From positions 71,198,046 through 71,262,045 of the forward strand of contig NC_065884.2 of assembly GCF_932274485.2 (NCBI RefSeq): DNA of 64,000 nt. The letters are read 5' to 3'. Positions 54,825-63,961 of the stretch are shown here, one piece after another; position 1 is the first letter of the stretch, and each line of letters starts with the position of its first letter. Position numbers and translations under genes: made by a program. Under the pieces are notes generated by a model. The model was not told where the DNA came from and did not search any database. It saw only the letters and a program-made list of their open reading frames with translations. This DNA is from Patella vulgata. Lineage: Eukaryota > Mollusca > Gastropoda > Patellidae.

Positions 54825-54931
54825 GCTTTAATCCATGTATCAACTGCTTACGCAAACTGTGATAAAAATGTTATAGAAGAAAAAGTTTACGATCCACCAT
54901 TAAACCCAAACAGACTTATTGATGCTGCAGA
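54825..54931 (+). CDS. FAR1: FAR exon 4
   Basis: Acceptor TTATTTCAG and donor GTAAGA; 35 codons plus two bases. It reads ALIHVSTAYANCDKNVIEEK and then VYDPPLNPNRLIDAA. HVSTAYANC is the conserved substrate-pocket strand of the family, and the P-P-x-N-P-x-K/R-L-I-D segment follows as in animal FAR1. A (TC)n tract ends about 28 bp upstream of the acceptor. Confidence 0.93.
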
Positions 54932-54986
54932 GTAAGATATTATTAAATATTATATCATGTTGTACGGTAACCCTAAAACAGCTCTT

Positions 54987-55186
54987 GCGGCGTGGTTCCC
55001 CCTTGTCAGTGATGCGGGACGGTGAGCTTGACAAGGACAGCTGTCTAGTCTTTCGGATGGTACGCAAACCCAGGGTCATGTGTACACACTGGCATGCACA
55101 TAAAAGATCCCTTGACAGTTGTAAATCGATATAAGAGTAGCCCAGTTCGGAGCAGAACAGTAGGACTTTAAACCCCATTTCATTTG
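54987..55186 (+). mobile_element. S2 SINE, 5' truncated, body shortened
   Basis: GCGGCGTGGTTCCCCCTTGT; after ATATAAGAGTAG it jumps to CCCAGTTCGGAGCAGAACAG and the tail. Confidence 0.8.
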
Positions 55187-55419
55187 TTATGCCGATATTG
55201 ATCAGTAATTAGTAGTGGTAGTGATCCTTATTACACTACCCCTATTTAATAACATTACAAATGTCAGCCATTGATAGCTCCCTTATTTACAAGATATAGA
55301 TAAAGTTAACTCGGACTTTGTTTAATTATTGATAAAGATAAGAAAACATGACATTTGTCTTTGTAATAATCTAAAATTGGAAATCTAAATAGCAGTGAGT
55401 AGCTGTCCTAGATTTCTCT

Positions 55420-55688
55420 GGGGGTTTGGATGGCTGAATGGTTAGCGTGTGCATTGTATCATAAAGTCTGTCATTGAATCAACTGGTGTGGTTTCGATTC
55501 CCCGGTTGTACGTGACCGGGAGTAGGGTTGCCTGTCCAACCTTGTTGATTTTCGCCAGGTCCTCGGGTTTCCTCCCACTGCTAAAGACCCCTACCCGCAA
55601 GCGAATTATTGAATTAAAATTTAACCATATGTTACTCCCCAAATGACCCAGTTTGTGTCGAGTGGACGTTAAGCCCCATTTCCAACTT
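55420..55688 (+). mobile_element. S1 SINE, full length
   Basis: Head GGTTTGGATGGCTGAATGG, tail GTGGACGTTAAGCCCCATTT; no microsatellite. Confidence 0.85.
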
Positions 55689-55749
55689 CAGGTTGGTGGG
55701 CTGTACCCATCAACTATTTTATTTTATTTAAAAGTTTAATATGAATTGT

Positions 55750-55845
55750 ATGATGCTACGCTTGTGGACGCTCTAGAGGCTAAAGTTAATATCCGATTGA
55801 CTTTAAATTAATACGTAGTGTTTAAGGTCATGAGACGAAGAAGCC
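55750..55845 (+). repeat. Single diverged unit related to the 334-bp satellite
   Basis: CTTGTGGACGCTCTAGAGGC, ATATCCGATTGACTTTAAA and TTTAAGGTCATGAGACG follow the order of the satellite words in degraded form. Confidence 0.5.
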
Positions 55846-56110
55846 TATTGATTTTCAATGATTTCCAATGATTATGGAAACTGATATTAAATGTTAGAAT
55901 AGGGCAGAACTAGAAGCCAAATGGGCTGTTACTTGTAATAAGATTTTAGTTCGTTGTTAATGTTTTCATTTCTGACAAAAGTAAAATTATGTGAACTTTT
56001 GTTGACTCACGGGACGACTTAGTTGCTGTGGGCGTATGTTTTCATTGCCTGGCAAGCTATCTTTGTATAAATGGATGGATGATAATGCTATATTTTGTAT
56101 TTTTGTATAG

Positions 56111-56288
56111 ATGGATGGATAATGATGCCATGAATTCATTGACAGCTAAACTTCTCGGAAACAGACCTAACACCTATACATATACAAAAGCCATGGCTGA
56201 ATATCTCATCTTACAGGAATGTGGCGATTTACCTGTAGCTATTGTTAGACCTTCTATAGTTGGTTCTTCTTGGAAGGAACCGTTCCCT
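56111..56288 (+). CDS. FAR1: FAR exon 5 (catalytic Y-x3-K)
   Basis: Acceptor TTTTGTATAG; true donor GTAAGT at 56289. One base completes Glu and 59 codons follow, ending phase 0. It contains [20 protein letters not shown], with catalytic Tyr210 and Lys214, then [18 protein letters not shown]. The [14 protein letters not shown] junction is repeated downstream as decoys (see 56262-56640). The true donor is the first one, because exon 6 continues in frame with the expected GW-DN-NGP. Confidence 0.94.
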
Positions 56289-56640
56289 GTAAGTATAAAC
56301 ATCTTCTATTATTTGTTCTTTTTGGAAGGAACCGTCCCCTGTAAGTGTAAGCATGTTCTTCTTGGAGGAACCGTTCCCTGTAAGTATAAACATGATCTAT
56401 TGTTAGTTCTTCTTGGAAGGAACCGTTCCCTGTAAGTATAAACATGATCTACTTGAAAGGAACTGTTCCCTGTAAGTATTAACATGTTCTATTGTTCGTT
56501 CTTCTTGGAAGGAACCGTTCCCTCTAAGTATAAACATGATCTATGGTCCATTCTTCATGGAAGGAACCGTTCCTTGTAAGTATAAATATTATCTATGGGG
56601 CGTTCTTCTTGGAAGGAACCATTCATCAGAATTTTCAATG
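56262..56640 (+). repeat. FAR1: Eightfold tandem repeat of the FAR exon 5 / intron 5 donor
   Basis: Units of about 40-65 bp each carry the end of exon 5 (TTCTTGGAAGGAACCGTTCC) followed by the donor and early intron. GTAAGT-type donors lie at 56289, 56341, 56380, 56432, 56472 and 56576; two units near 56521 and 56636 have lost the GT. Only the first continues the protein normally. Confidence 0.9.
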
Positions 56641-56920
56641 TGATTCCCCTCTTGTCATTTGGCGACCTGACAAGTAACAGATTGAGTCATTCAGATGGGA
56701 CGTTTAAGTAATTATGGTGCCCGTAAAAAAAACTTTGATAGTTTGAATATGAAGAGTATTCAAAGAATATGCGTTGAATTAGGGACTACTAAATTGCTAC
56801 ATGGCAGGGTTAGATAAATAATCATAATGAACCAATTGAATTCAAATTGATAATTATTTAATTAACTGCATGTATTTATAATTTTTGTATAATTAATTGG
56901 TTTTTTTTTTTATATTTCAG

Positions 56921-56965
56921 GGTTGGGTTGATAATTACAATGGTCCAACAGGATTACTGGTAGCT
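56921..56965 (+). CDS. FAR1: FAR exon 6 (45 bp)
   Basis: Acceptor TATATTTCAG and a less usual GTTAGT donor. Fifteen codons, GWVDNYNGPTGLLVA, phase 0 at both ends. The donor is set by homology: joining GLLVA to IGKG of exon 7 keeps the family spacing GLxxAxGKG. The exon end and donor have a degenerate second copy about 125 bp downstream. Confidence 0.9.
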
Positions 56966-57225
56966 GTTAGTATCAAATATGATTATATATCAATTTATTT
57001 CTCCTATAGATATAGTGGGGGTTGGGTGGCCGAATGGGTTAATTTGTTCACTTTGCATCATAAGGTCTGACAGGACGATATAACTGGTGGCTGTAGTATC
57101 AAATATAATTATCTATCAATTTATTTATTCTCCTATAGATATAGCGGGGTTGGGTGGCTGAATGGTTTAACACGTTTGCTTTAAGTCATAAGGTGTGACA
57201 GTACCATATAACTGGTGACTGTGGT
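56955..57225 (+). repeat. Duplication of FAR exon 6 donor region with S1 heads
   Basis: The block CTGGTAGCTGTTAGTATCAA through CTCCTATAGATATAG and an S1 head is repeated about 125 bp later (CTGGTGGCTGTAGTATCAAA). S1 heads are at about 57009 and 57147. Confidence 0.75.
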
Positions 57226-57236
57226 GTCATTTTATT

Positions 57237-57312
57237 TATACTGTTAATCCGTCTTTATTATACCAGTCAGTGCAGAAAAGTCGGACCGCAAACTCCCCAT
57301 TTCATTTATTGT
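57237..57312 (+). mobile_element. S2 SINE tail fragment
   Basis: CCGTCTTTATTATACCAGTC to ACTCCCCATTTCATTT. Confidence 0.6.
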
Positions 57313-57329
57313 CCTAAAATATAGCTGCG

Positions 57330-57812
57330 GGGGATTGAGTTGTAGAACACAATGCGCATTAGATCCGAAGCTTGTACATGACAAGGAGCAGGGTCGTCTG
57401 CATTCTGATTAAATTACAGATCTATATTTCGTTTCGGTTTTTCATACTTTCGATGGCCTACACATACATAAAGATCTGACAAGTTATGGTGGGAGTTCAC
57501 GTCAGGGGTCAAACGAGCGGCTTTTGACCATATGACATCAGACATTGATTAATCTCTCAGCGTTGACGTTTCTAGTGGTTTACCTACAGTTCCATTCATA
57601 AAAAGGCCAAGGACTCACCGTAACAGACCGATTCATTGGCTAATACCTCACATCATCCAGAACGCAGGTTATATAACAACTCTTCCAGATCCCAGTGTAG
57701 TAAAGACAAGTATAACAAAATTTTGAACTAGAAAAACGAAACGCAAAACAGTTATTGAAATTAAATTGTACCATATGTTAGTCCTGAGATGACCCATTTG
57801 TGTTGAGTGCAC
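57330..57812 (+). mobile_element. S1 SINE split by an M2 MITE
   Basis: The S1 left part ends GGAGCAGGGTCGTCTG; M2 occupies about 57402-57738 in reversed inner order; S1 resumes GTTATTGAAATTAAATTG to GTGCACATCAAA. The M2 right terminus is lost. Confidence 0.65.
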
Positions 57813-57867
57813 ATCAAAGATCATGTGGGTGTGGCATTGCACATCTGACTGTATTTTTACGAGGGGA

Positions 57868-58095
57868 GTGGATAGTCGAATGGTTAGCAAGACTTTCATT
57901 GAATCAACTGGCGTGGTTTCGATTCCCCGGTTGTACGTGACAAGGATTAGGGATGCCTGTCGAACCTCGTGGGTTTTCACCAGGTCCTCCTATTTCCTCC
58001 CACTACTAAAGATCCTTATGTGCCAGCGAACAATATGTTAGTCCCGAAAGGACCTAGTTTGTGTCGAGTGGAAGTTTAACCCCCATCTCTCTCTA
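57868..58095 (+). mobile_element. S1 SINE
   Basis: Head GTGGATAGTCGAATGGTTAG with a shortened middle, B box, body, tail GTGGAAGTTTAACCCCC. Confidence 0.8.
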
Positions 58096-58143
58096 TATAT
58101 ATATATTTTGACGAGACGTGTATATGTTTTATTATTATTATAG

Positions 58144-58262
58144 ATTGGTAAAGGTGTATTGCGGTGCATGATGGGTAATTTCAATGGTACTGCCGATATT
58201 TTACCTGTAGATATAGCAACTAATTTAATGATAACAGTTGGCTGGCATACAGCAGTAAATAA
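58144..58262 (+). CDS. FAR1: FAR exon 7
   Basis: Acceptor ATTATTATAG and donor GTAAGT; 39 codons plus two bases. It reads IGKGVLRCMMGNFNGTADIL, then PVDIATNLMITVGWHTAVN. The D-I/L-V/L-P-V-D motif is characteristic of FAR and links the catalytic domain to its lid. Confidence 0.93.
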
Positions 58263-58286
58263 GTAAGTTCTAATACATGTTATGGG

Positions 58287-58528
58287 GGGTTGGATGGCCG
58301 AATGGTTAGCGTGTGCACGTTCAGTCATAAGGTCAGTCATTGAGTTAACTGGTGTGGTTTTGATTCCCTGGTTCTACGTGACAAGGAGTGGGGTTGCCTG
58401 TCCAACCTCGTGGTTTTTCTCTGGGTATTCGGTTTTCCTCACACTGCTAGACCCCTATGCACAAGCGAAATAAAATTGAACCATATGTTAGTCCCAAAAT
58501 GACGTTAATCTCCATTTCTGTATCTCTC
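58287..58528 (+). mobile_element. S1 SINE
   Basis: Head GGTTGGATGGCCGAATGG, body, and a tail reduced to GACGTTAATCTCCATTTC. It starts about 25 bp after the exon 7 donor. Confidence 0.82.
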
Positions 58529-58650
58529 TCTAATATATGTTATAATGATCAAGGAAGGATGGATCGAGGGGGCCAACATGTACATTTCAGATCATAAGGT
58601 CTGTCATGTAGTACAGTGGAATGGCTTCAATCCCAAGCTTCTTCACGACT

Positions 58651-58842
58651 GGGGGGTTGGATGACCAAATGGTGAGCGTGTGTGTGCTGTATCATAAGGT
58701 CTGTCAGTGTGTCAACTGGCATGGGTTTGATTCCCTGGTTGTACGTGACGAGTAGGGTCGCCTGTCCAACCTCATGGGTTTTCTCTGGGTCCTCATTTGG
58801 TTTCCTTCTACTGCTAAACCCCATTTCTCTCTCTCTCTCTCT
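58651..58842 (+). mobile_element. S1 SINE, tail mostly lost
   Basis: Head GGTTGGATGACCAAATGG; after CTACTGCTAA it goes straight to ACCCCATTTCTCTC, skipping about 80 bp. Confidence 0.75.
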
Positions 58843-58959
58843 TTTTCGTCATGACTAGCCTGTCCAACCTAAATTATACCATATTGCTTATGTAATTTGA
58901 TGATACTATTTAGAGGTGTTCTTTTAAAATAAATATTTTGTGAATTTTTTATTTTACAG

Positions 58960-59027
58960 ACCAGAAAAATTAATGGTATATAACAATACAACCGGACAAC
59001 TGAACAAATTTACCTGGGGACAGATGG
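58960..59027 (+). CDS. FAR1: FAR exon 8
   Basis: Acceptor TTTTACAG and donor GTAAGT. One base completes Lys, then PEKLMVYNNTTGQLNKFTWG QM follows; phase 1 end. V-Y-N-x-T-T-G and the later F-x-W-G are conserved in animal FAR1. An S2 SINE begins about 85 bp after the donor. Confidence 0.92.
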
Positions 59028-59113
59028 GTAAGTAAATATATTCTGTTAGATTTTACTCATTATAATTGATCTCTTTCATTGGTTGATGAGTTAGGTTACT
59101 GGCATTTTAACCA

Positions 59114-59452
59114 GGGGGATCACGTGGCTAAGTGGGTAAGACGCTGGCTCGCTAGCCTGAAGGTCGGGTGTTCGATCCCTGCATTGGCCGAGAAAGTTCA
59201 TCGTTTCCCCTTGTGAGTGATGCAGGACGGAGGGCCTGACATGGACAACTGTCTAGTCTTTCAGGTCCTGTGTACACATTGGCGTGCAGGTAAAAGATCC
59301 CTTGGCAGTTGGAATAAGATATAAGAGTAGGCCGTAGAGCCGCTGCCCGGGCAAAATTTCCCTCATAGCACACTGTATGGCGTATGCCCGTCTTTATTAG
59401 CCCAGTTTAAGAGCAGAACAGTAGGACGTTAAACTCCATTTCATTTCATTTC
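59114..59452 (+). mobile_element. S2 SINE with two small deletions
   Basis: Head GGATCACGTGGCTAAGTGGG; CAGATTTTCCGGCGTGG and ATGAGACGAAAAACCGAG are absent; the tail is intact. Confidence 0.88.
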
Positions 59453-59796
59453 CTTAACCAGATAGACCCAGGTGGATTCTACCATGAACGGTGAAGGACC
59501 TTTTGGGATTCGTCAAGCCCAGTTGTCACTTGTCATGGGGTAGTGTCTGGGATGCCAACAAGGGAAGTTTGCCACCTGTTTAGAACCTGTGTTGATTGGA
59601 ATTTGATTAAGATTAAGCTAAAGTTATGTTGTGTTGCCAAAATTCTCCCCACCCCACCCCTGTTTACATCTGGCTAGAAACAAAAATAGCAGAAGTATTC
59701 TATTTCTTTGATTCTTCCTGTCGCAGAAATTTTCTAACGATCCCATCTTTTGATTGGCTTAAACTAATTTTTGTGTCAGGAGTTTTTAACTCTTAG

Positions 59797-59957
59797 TAAT
59801 GCTAGGGTTCCCACTATAACGATTCGTGCTACGATTGAAATCATGGTTTTGAATTGTGGTGATCCTATCGGGTCTTATTATATATTGTGGTCAGTCGTAG
59901 CAATCGGTTTGATTGTATCGAGACGTATCTGTACGTACCAGTTGGAACCCAGCATTA
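59797..59957 (-). mobile_element. M7 MITE, copy 2
   Basis: ATGCTAGGGTTCCCACTATA to GTTGGAACCCAGCAT, reversed relative to 31007. Confidence 0.68.
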
Positions 59958-60000
59958 ATGAAAAGAGTTTTAAGTTTTCACAAAGATGATGTGCATTTTA

Positions 60001-60100
60001 TTTTTATTGTGTTTTTATTTTTTCAGAACGTTTTTTCTACGAATTTTATTTTTATTGTTTTTTGATTTTTTTTTTTTTCAGAACGGTTTTCCTACGAATA
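60001..60100 (+). repeat. FAR1: Duplicated 3' splice acceptor of FAR exon 9
   Basis: Two direct copies of a T-rich tract, TTTTCAG and GAACG-TTTT-CTACGAAT lie at 60001-60045 and 60060-60100. Acceptors end at 60026 and 60081. Use of the upstream one would add 55 bases and shift the frame. Confidence 0.8.
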
Positions 60101-60163
60101 TTTTATGAAGAATCCTATTGATGAAATAGCTAGAGTACCTAATCCAAGATTCACCAAATATTT
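60082..60163 (+). CDS. FAR1: FAR exon 9
   Basis: Acceptor TTTTTTTTTCAG at 60081 and donor GTAAAT. After Glu is completed it reads RFSYEYFMKNPIDEIARVPN and then PRFTKY; phase 2 end. A decoy copy of the acceptor and first codons lies about 55 bp upstream (60001-60058). The second acceptor is used because only it stays open through the exon. Confidence 0.9.
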
Positions 60164-60233
60164 GTAAATATTATTTTTATATCTCCAAAACAGTAACAGT
60201 ATCACATTAGTGTTAAGAGTAGGAGAATCCACC

Positions 60234-60297
60234 TAAACATACATTATGCAAGAGCTGCCAGCTCTTTATCTAATCTTCCATAATGGCCCTTTAATTG
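60234..60297 (+). mobile_element. M1 minimal derivative (about 62 bp)
   Basis: Left end AACATACATTATGCAAGAGC joined to right end CCAGCTCTTTATCTAATCTT and CATAATGGCCCTTTAA with nothing between. The junction lies in a shared GCTCTT/AGAGCT word. Confidence 0.75.
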
Positions 60298-60339
60298 CCA
60301 CTACAACACTTTAATATTTAGATCTGAAGTTTATGGACA

Positions 60340-60384
60340 ACCCCCCCCCCCCCCCCGCTGAAAATCATGGATCCGCCCCCCTGC
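60340..60384 (+). mobile_element. M11 end fragment
   Basis: A C run then GCTGAAAATCATGGATCCGC and CCCCCTG match the right end of 24874-25043. Confidence 0.5.
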
Positions 60385-60482
60385 ATGTGTTATGATAGTT
60401 GTAGTTTTTGTACATTTGTATGTTTCTATCAAGTGTTTAATATACAGAGATATCATTTACACATAGTAACGCTTCACCATAT

Positions 60483-60887
60483 TTAAAGATACATTATGAA
60501 AGAGTTAAATCTGTCTATTGCTGGTCTTTCTTTAGGCCTGAAATGTTATCTAAATTATTAATTAGACCTTAATTAACTTATCTAGACTATAATCAACTCT
60601 CGATGCCATCTTATGTGTCGGATTTTCACTGGATTTGAATCCGATTTGCTGCTCAATGCTTATTGATGATTTAATCCCAAAATGGATAATCAAGACTATA
60701 TTTTTTATTGTACCGACTTTAATAATGATGATCGAGGCCAGGTCTAAAATTCAATCGCTAATATCTTGGTTCAGAGTGGATCAATTTGACTGAAATTTTC
60801 ACCATCTTCCCTTTATATTATCTAGTTTTAAACTATTATAGTGAGAACTGCCAGCTCTTTATTTCATCTTCCATAATTCCCCTTAAA
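60483..60887 (+). mobile_element. M1 MITE, complete
   Basis: TTAAAGATACATTATGAAAG to CTTCCATAATTCCCCTTAA. Confidence 0.8.
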
Positions 60888-61052
60888 AAAAAAAATATAA
60901 TTCAAGACTTCTGTTTGGTAGAAATAGCAGTACTAAGAGTTGGAGAAACAACCTTAAAAGAAAGATAACTCAAAACTTCTATTTGCTACAATTAAGTGGT
61001 TTGAAGCCTTTTATACATTACTTGCCCAGTATTGAAAACCCTTGAATCTGTG

Positions 61053-61430
61053 GGGGATCACGTGGCTAAGTGGGTAAGACGCTGGCTTGCTAGCCTGGAG
61101 GTGTGGTGTTCGATCCCTGCATTGGCCGGGAAAGTTCATCCAGATTTTCCGGCGTGGTTCCCCCTTGTCAGTGATGCAGGACGGAGGGCCTGACAAGGAC
61201 AGCTGTCTAGTCCTTCGGATGAGACGAAAAACCGAGGTCCCCTGTATACATTGGAATGCACGTAAAAGATCCCTTGGCAGTTGGAATTTGATTTAAGAGT
61301 AGGCGATAGTGCCGCTACCCGGGCAAAATTTCCCTCATAGCACACTGTATGGCGTATGCCCGTCTTCATTAGCCCAGTATAGGAGCAGAACAGTAGGACG
61401 TTAAACCCCATTTCATTTCATTTCATTTCA
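61053..61430 (+). mobile_element. S2 SINE, full length
   Basis: Near-consensus copy from GGGGATCACGTGGCTAAGTG to (ATTTC)n; about 80 bp before FAR exon 10. Confidence 0.92.
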
Positions 61431-61511
61431 AGTGGAGTTGATTGTAGACAGTGTAACTATTGTATACTGAATGACATGAAATATAAGTGTTGATTTATTT
61501 CTGTATTTCAG

Positions 61512-61601
61512 ACTATGGAAAGATCTGAATGTGATATTCGATCACCTGCTTCCAGCTTATGTCATGGACTTTTATCTTTGGATAGTAGGACGTAAGCCAA
61601 T
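61512..61601 (+). CDS. FAR1: FAR exon 10
   Basis: Acceptor GTATTTCAG and donor GTAAGT. Two bases from exon 9 plus one complete Leu; then LWKDLNVIFDHLLPAYVMDF and YLWIVGRKP; phase 2 end. H-x-x-P-A-x-x-x-D-x-Y-L-x-x-x-G-R-x-P is the start of the sterile-type C-terminal domain. Confidence 0.92.
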
Positions 61602-62105
61602 GTAAGTTAATATAGTCTTTAACTTCCAGCCAGAAGACAACATTTGATCAATTGACACAATCATTGTCATTTTCGATCTGATCAGTATCGGACTTGATCT
61701 TAAAAGCGTCCCTCTACATGCTCGTATTATAAAATATGCTGTCTCATATCACGTTTGATCAATTACACATCAATTACTGTCCACATTCCTCTTCGTATCC
61801 ATGAACAACTGACAACTGGCGTCCCTAGCACAGGAAGTACTCTTCTCCCATGCGTATCTCAGTCAACTGGAAATGGAGGTTTATTATAAAATGTCAACCT
61901 ACTAGGTCAGCCCAGCTGTGCATCTTTTGCCAGTCAGTCCTTACATCCAAGCTAGAAACGACTTACTACTTGCATCGATTCACAGGAAAAATTACAACCG
62001 ATCAAGTCAATATAATATGAACATATTCCTGGTTAACAAGTTTTATTTCAACTAGTTAAGTCAATGTAATGTTAGTCTAGATTAAGCAGATACATTTAAC
62101 TGCTG

Positions 62106-62412
62106 GGAGCAACTGTGGCTAAGTGGGTAAGATGCTGGCTCGCTAGCCTGGAGGTCGGGTGTTCAATCCCTGCATTGGCCGAGAAAGGTCATCCGGATTT
62201 TCCGATGTGGTTTCCCGTTGACAAGGACAGCTGTCTAGTCATATACTCGTGTATATATTGGGTGCACATAAAAGATCCCTTGGCAGTTGGAATTCGATAT
62301 AACAGTAGGCCATAGTGCCGCTGCCCGGGCAAACTGTATGGGGTAGGACCATCATCATTAGCCCAGTCGGAGCAAAATAGTAGGACGTTAAACCCCATTT
62401 CGTTTTCATTTT
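62106..62412 (+). mobile_element. S2 SINE with internal deletions
   Basis: Head GAGCAACTGTGGCTAAGTGG, a shortened body (no GATGCAGGACGGAGGG), tail GGACGTTAAACCCCATTTCG. Confidence 0.85.
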
Positions 62413-62567
62413 GCTGATATCCGTGCTTTTCTAATGTACTGCATGCCTGTTGGGTTTCATATTGTGACAAGTATTTGATGTCATCCGTTTCATTGCCCAG
62501 GTCATACCACATATTTTATTTGCTACATGAAATTTACCACCCATTAATTGTGTCCTGTTTCTTTTAG

Positions 62568-62697
62568 TTTTGTGAAAATTCAGGATAAATTATGGAAGGC
62601 CGTGAAGAGTTTAGAATTTTTTACGTCACATGAATGGAAGTTTGCTAATGATAATATCAACATGTTAGCGGAACATATGACTGCTAAAGATAGAGAG
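62568..62697 (+). CDS. FAR1: FAR exon 11
   Basis: Acceptor TTCTTTTAG and donor GTAAGT. It completes Ile and reads FVKIQDKLWKAVKSLEFFTS, then HEWKFANDNINMLAEHMTAK and DRE; phase 0 end. L-E-F-F-T-S-x-x-W and N-x-x-x-L are conserved sterile-domain features. Confidence 0.92.
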
Positions 62698-62815
62698 GTA
62701 AGTTGTTTTAACTAAGAACTAAAACAAGATGTGCACGAAATAATAAAATGACTAGAAAGAATGAGTAGGCCTACTGCTGTACTTTATTGTTATCACAGGG
62801 ATACAATGTGCCACG

Positions 62816-63253
62816 GGAGCTACAGTGGCTAAGATGCTGGCTCAATCCCTGTATTGTTCGAGGGGGGTTGGATGGCTGAATGGTTAGCGTGCGCGCGCTG
62901 TATCATAAAGTCTATCATTGAGTCGACTGGCGTGGTTTCGAATCCACGGTTGTACGTGGCAAGGAGTAGGGTCGCCTGTCCAACCTCGTGGGTTTTCTCC
63001 GGGCCTCCGGTTTCCTCCCACTGCTAAAGACACCTACGGGCAAGCGAATTATTGAAAAAAAGTTAAACCATATGTTAGTCCCGAAATGACCTAGTTTGTG
63101 TCGAGTGAACGTTAAACCCCATTTCTCTCTCTCTCTCTCTGTATTGAACGAGAAAGTTCATAAGGATTTTCTGGACAGCTGTCTAGTCGTTTGAATGGGA
63201 CAAAAAAACAAGGTCCTGTCAATACATTGGCATGCACATAAAAGATCCCTTGG
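62816..63253 (+). mobile_element. S2 SINE interrupted by an S1 SINE
   Basis: The S2 head ends CTGTATTGTTCGAG at 62861; S2 resumes TGTATTGAACGAGAAAGTTC at about 63140 and stops at AAAAGATCCCTTGG. GTATTG-NN-CGAG on both sides is the target duplication. Confidence 0.85.
62862..63139 (+). mobile_element. S1 SINE nested in S2, full length
   Basis: Head GGTTGGATGGCTGAATGG, B box GGTTTCGAATCCACGG, body, tail and (TC)n; same strand as its host S2. Confidence 0.9.
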
Positions 63254-63314
63254 GACAAAGGATTAAGATAATATCTTTCGTGAAATTAATTTTAATGAAG
63301 TATAATCTTTACAG

Positions 63315-63442
63315 ATATTTGATTTTGATGTGAGAAAGATTAGATGGGGACAGTATATGGAGAATTATTGTCTGGGAACAAAACAGTTTGTTCTTAAAGA
63401 GAATCCACAACATCTTCCTAAAGCTAGAAGAGCTCTTCAAAA
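63315..63442 (+). CDS. FAR1: FAR exon 12 (last in window)
   Basis: Acceptor TCTTTACAG and donor GTAAGT; 42 codons plus two bases. It reads IFDFDVRKIRWGQYMENYCL, then GTKQFVLKENPQHLPKARRA. The W-x-x-Y-x-x-N-Y-x-x-G-x-K-x-F/Y-V-L-x-E block is the FAR signature near the C-terminus. The remaining hydrophobic tail must be encoded beyond base 64000. Confidence 0.93.
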
Positions 63443-63591
63443 GTAAGTGGAGTTACTTCCCCTTGTCATTGAACCAGGGTTTTCATGTCTGAATTTGTAC
63501 CATTCAGACATTTAATTGCGTATTATCTTTATCTAAGATTTGCTGAACATATATTTTCCAATATGGTGACATTATCTCAATCTATAAATAA

Positions 63592-63833
63592 TTGGGGTTT
63601 GGGTGGTTGAATGTTTGTTTATAAGGTCTGTCATTGGTGTGGTTTTGATTTTCTGCTTGTGCGTGACAAGGATTAGGGTTGCATGTCCAACCTCAAGGGT
63701 TTAGCCCTCCCACTGCTAATGACCCCTAAGTGCAAACAAATTATTGAAATAAAATTAAACCATATGTTCGTTCAGAAATGTTCTAGTTTGTGTCGAGCAG
63801 ACGTTAAACCCCATTTCTCTCTATCTCTCTCTC
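63592..63833 (+). mobile_element. S1 SINE, degraded head
   Basis: GGTTTGGGTGGTTGAATG with deletions to the tail GCAGACGTTAAACCCCATTT and (TC)n. Confidence 0.78.
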
Positions 63834-63837
63834 TCTT

Positions 63838-63961
63838 GATCATAAGGTCTGTCATTGGTGCGGTTTTGATTCTCTGTCTGTACGTGACAAGGAGTAGAGT
63901 TGCCTGTCCAACCTCGTGGGTTTCCCCTGGGTCCTCCGGTTTCCTCCCACTGTTGGGTTGG
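63838..63961 (+). mobile_element. S1 SINE, both ends truncated
   Basis: Follows the previous (TC)n directly: GATCATAAGGTCTGTCATTG to GGTTTCCTCCCACTG. Confidence 0.7.

Larger units (their letters stand above)
43526..63442 (+). other. FAR1: Gene: fatty acyl-CoA reductase (FAR1-like), 3' end beyond window
   Basis: Twelve coding exons with matching phases encode about 467 residues of an animal fatty acyl-CoA reductase, a family usually near 500-520 residues. The enzyme reduces fatty acyl-CoA to fatty alcohol with NADPH at the peroxisome membrane, feeding ether-lipid and wax synthesis. Visible landmarks are the Rossmann nucleotide motif TGCTGFMG (residues 22-29), HSAATVKFDE, HVSTAYANC, the catalytic Y-x3-K as YTYTK (210-214), [25 protein letters not shown], and in the C-terminal sterile-type domain YMENYCLGTKQFVL. 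The missing part is the hydrophobic C-terminus. The acceptor at 43525, just before the start codon, implies an upstream noncoding exon. Introns are packed with S1 and S2 SINEs. Three splice junctions have been tandemly duplicated (exons 5, 6 and 9). No coding break is seen. Confidence 0.95.
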
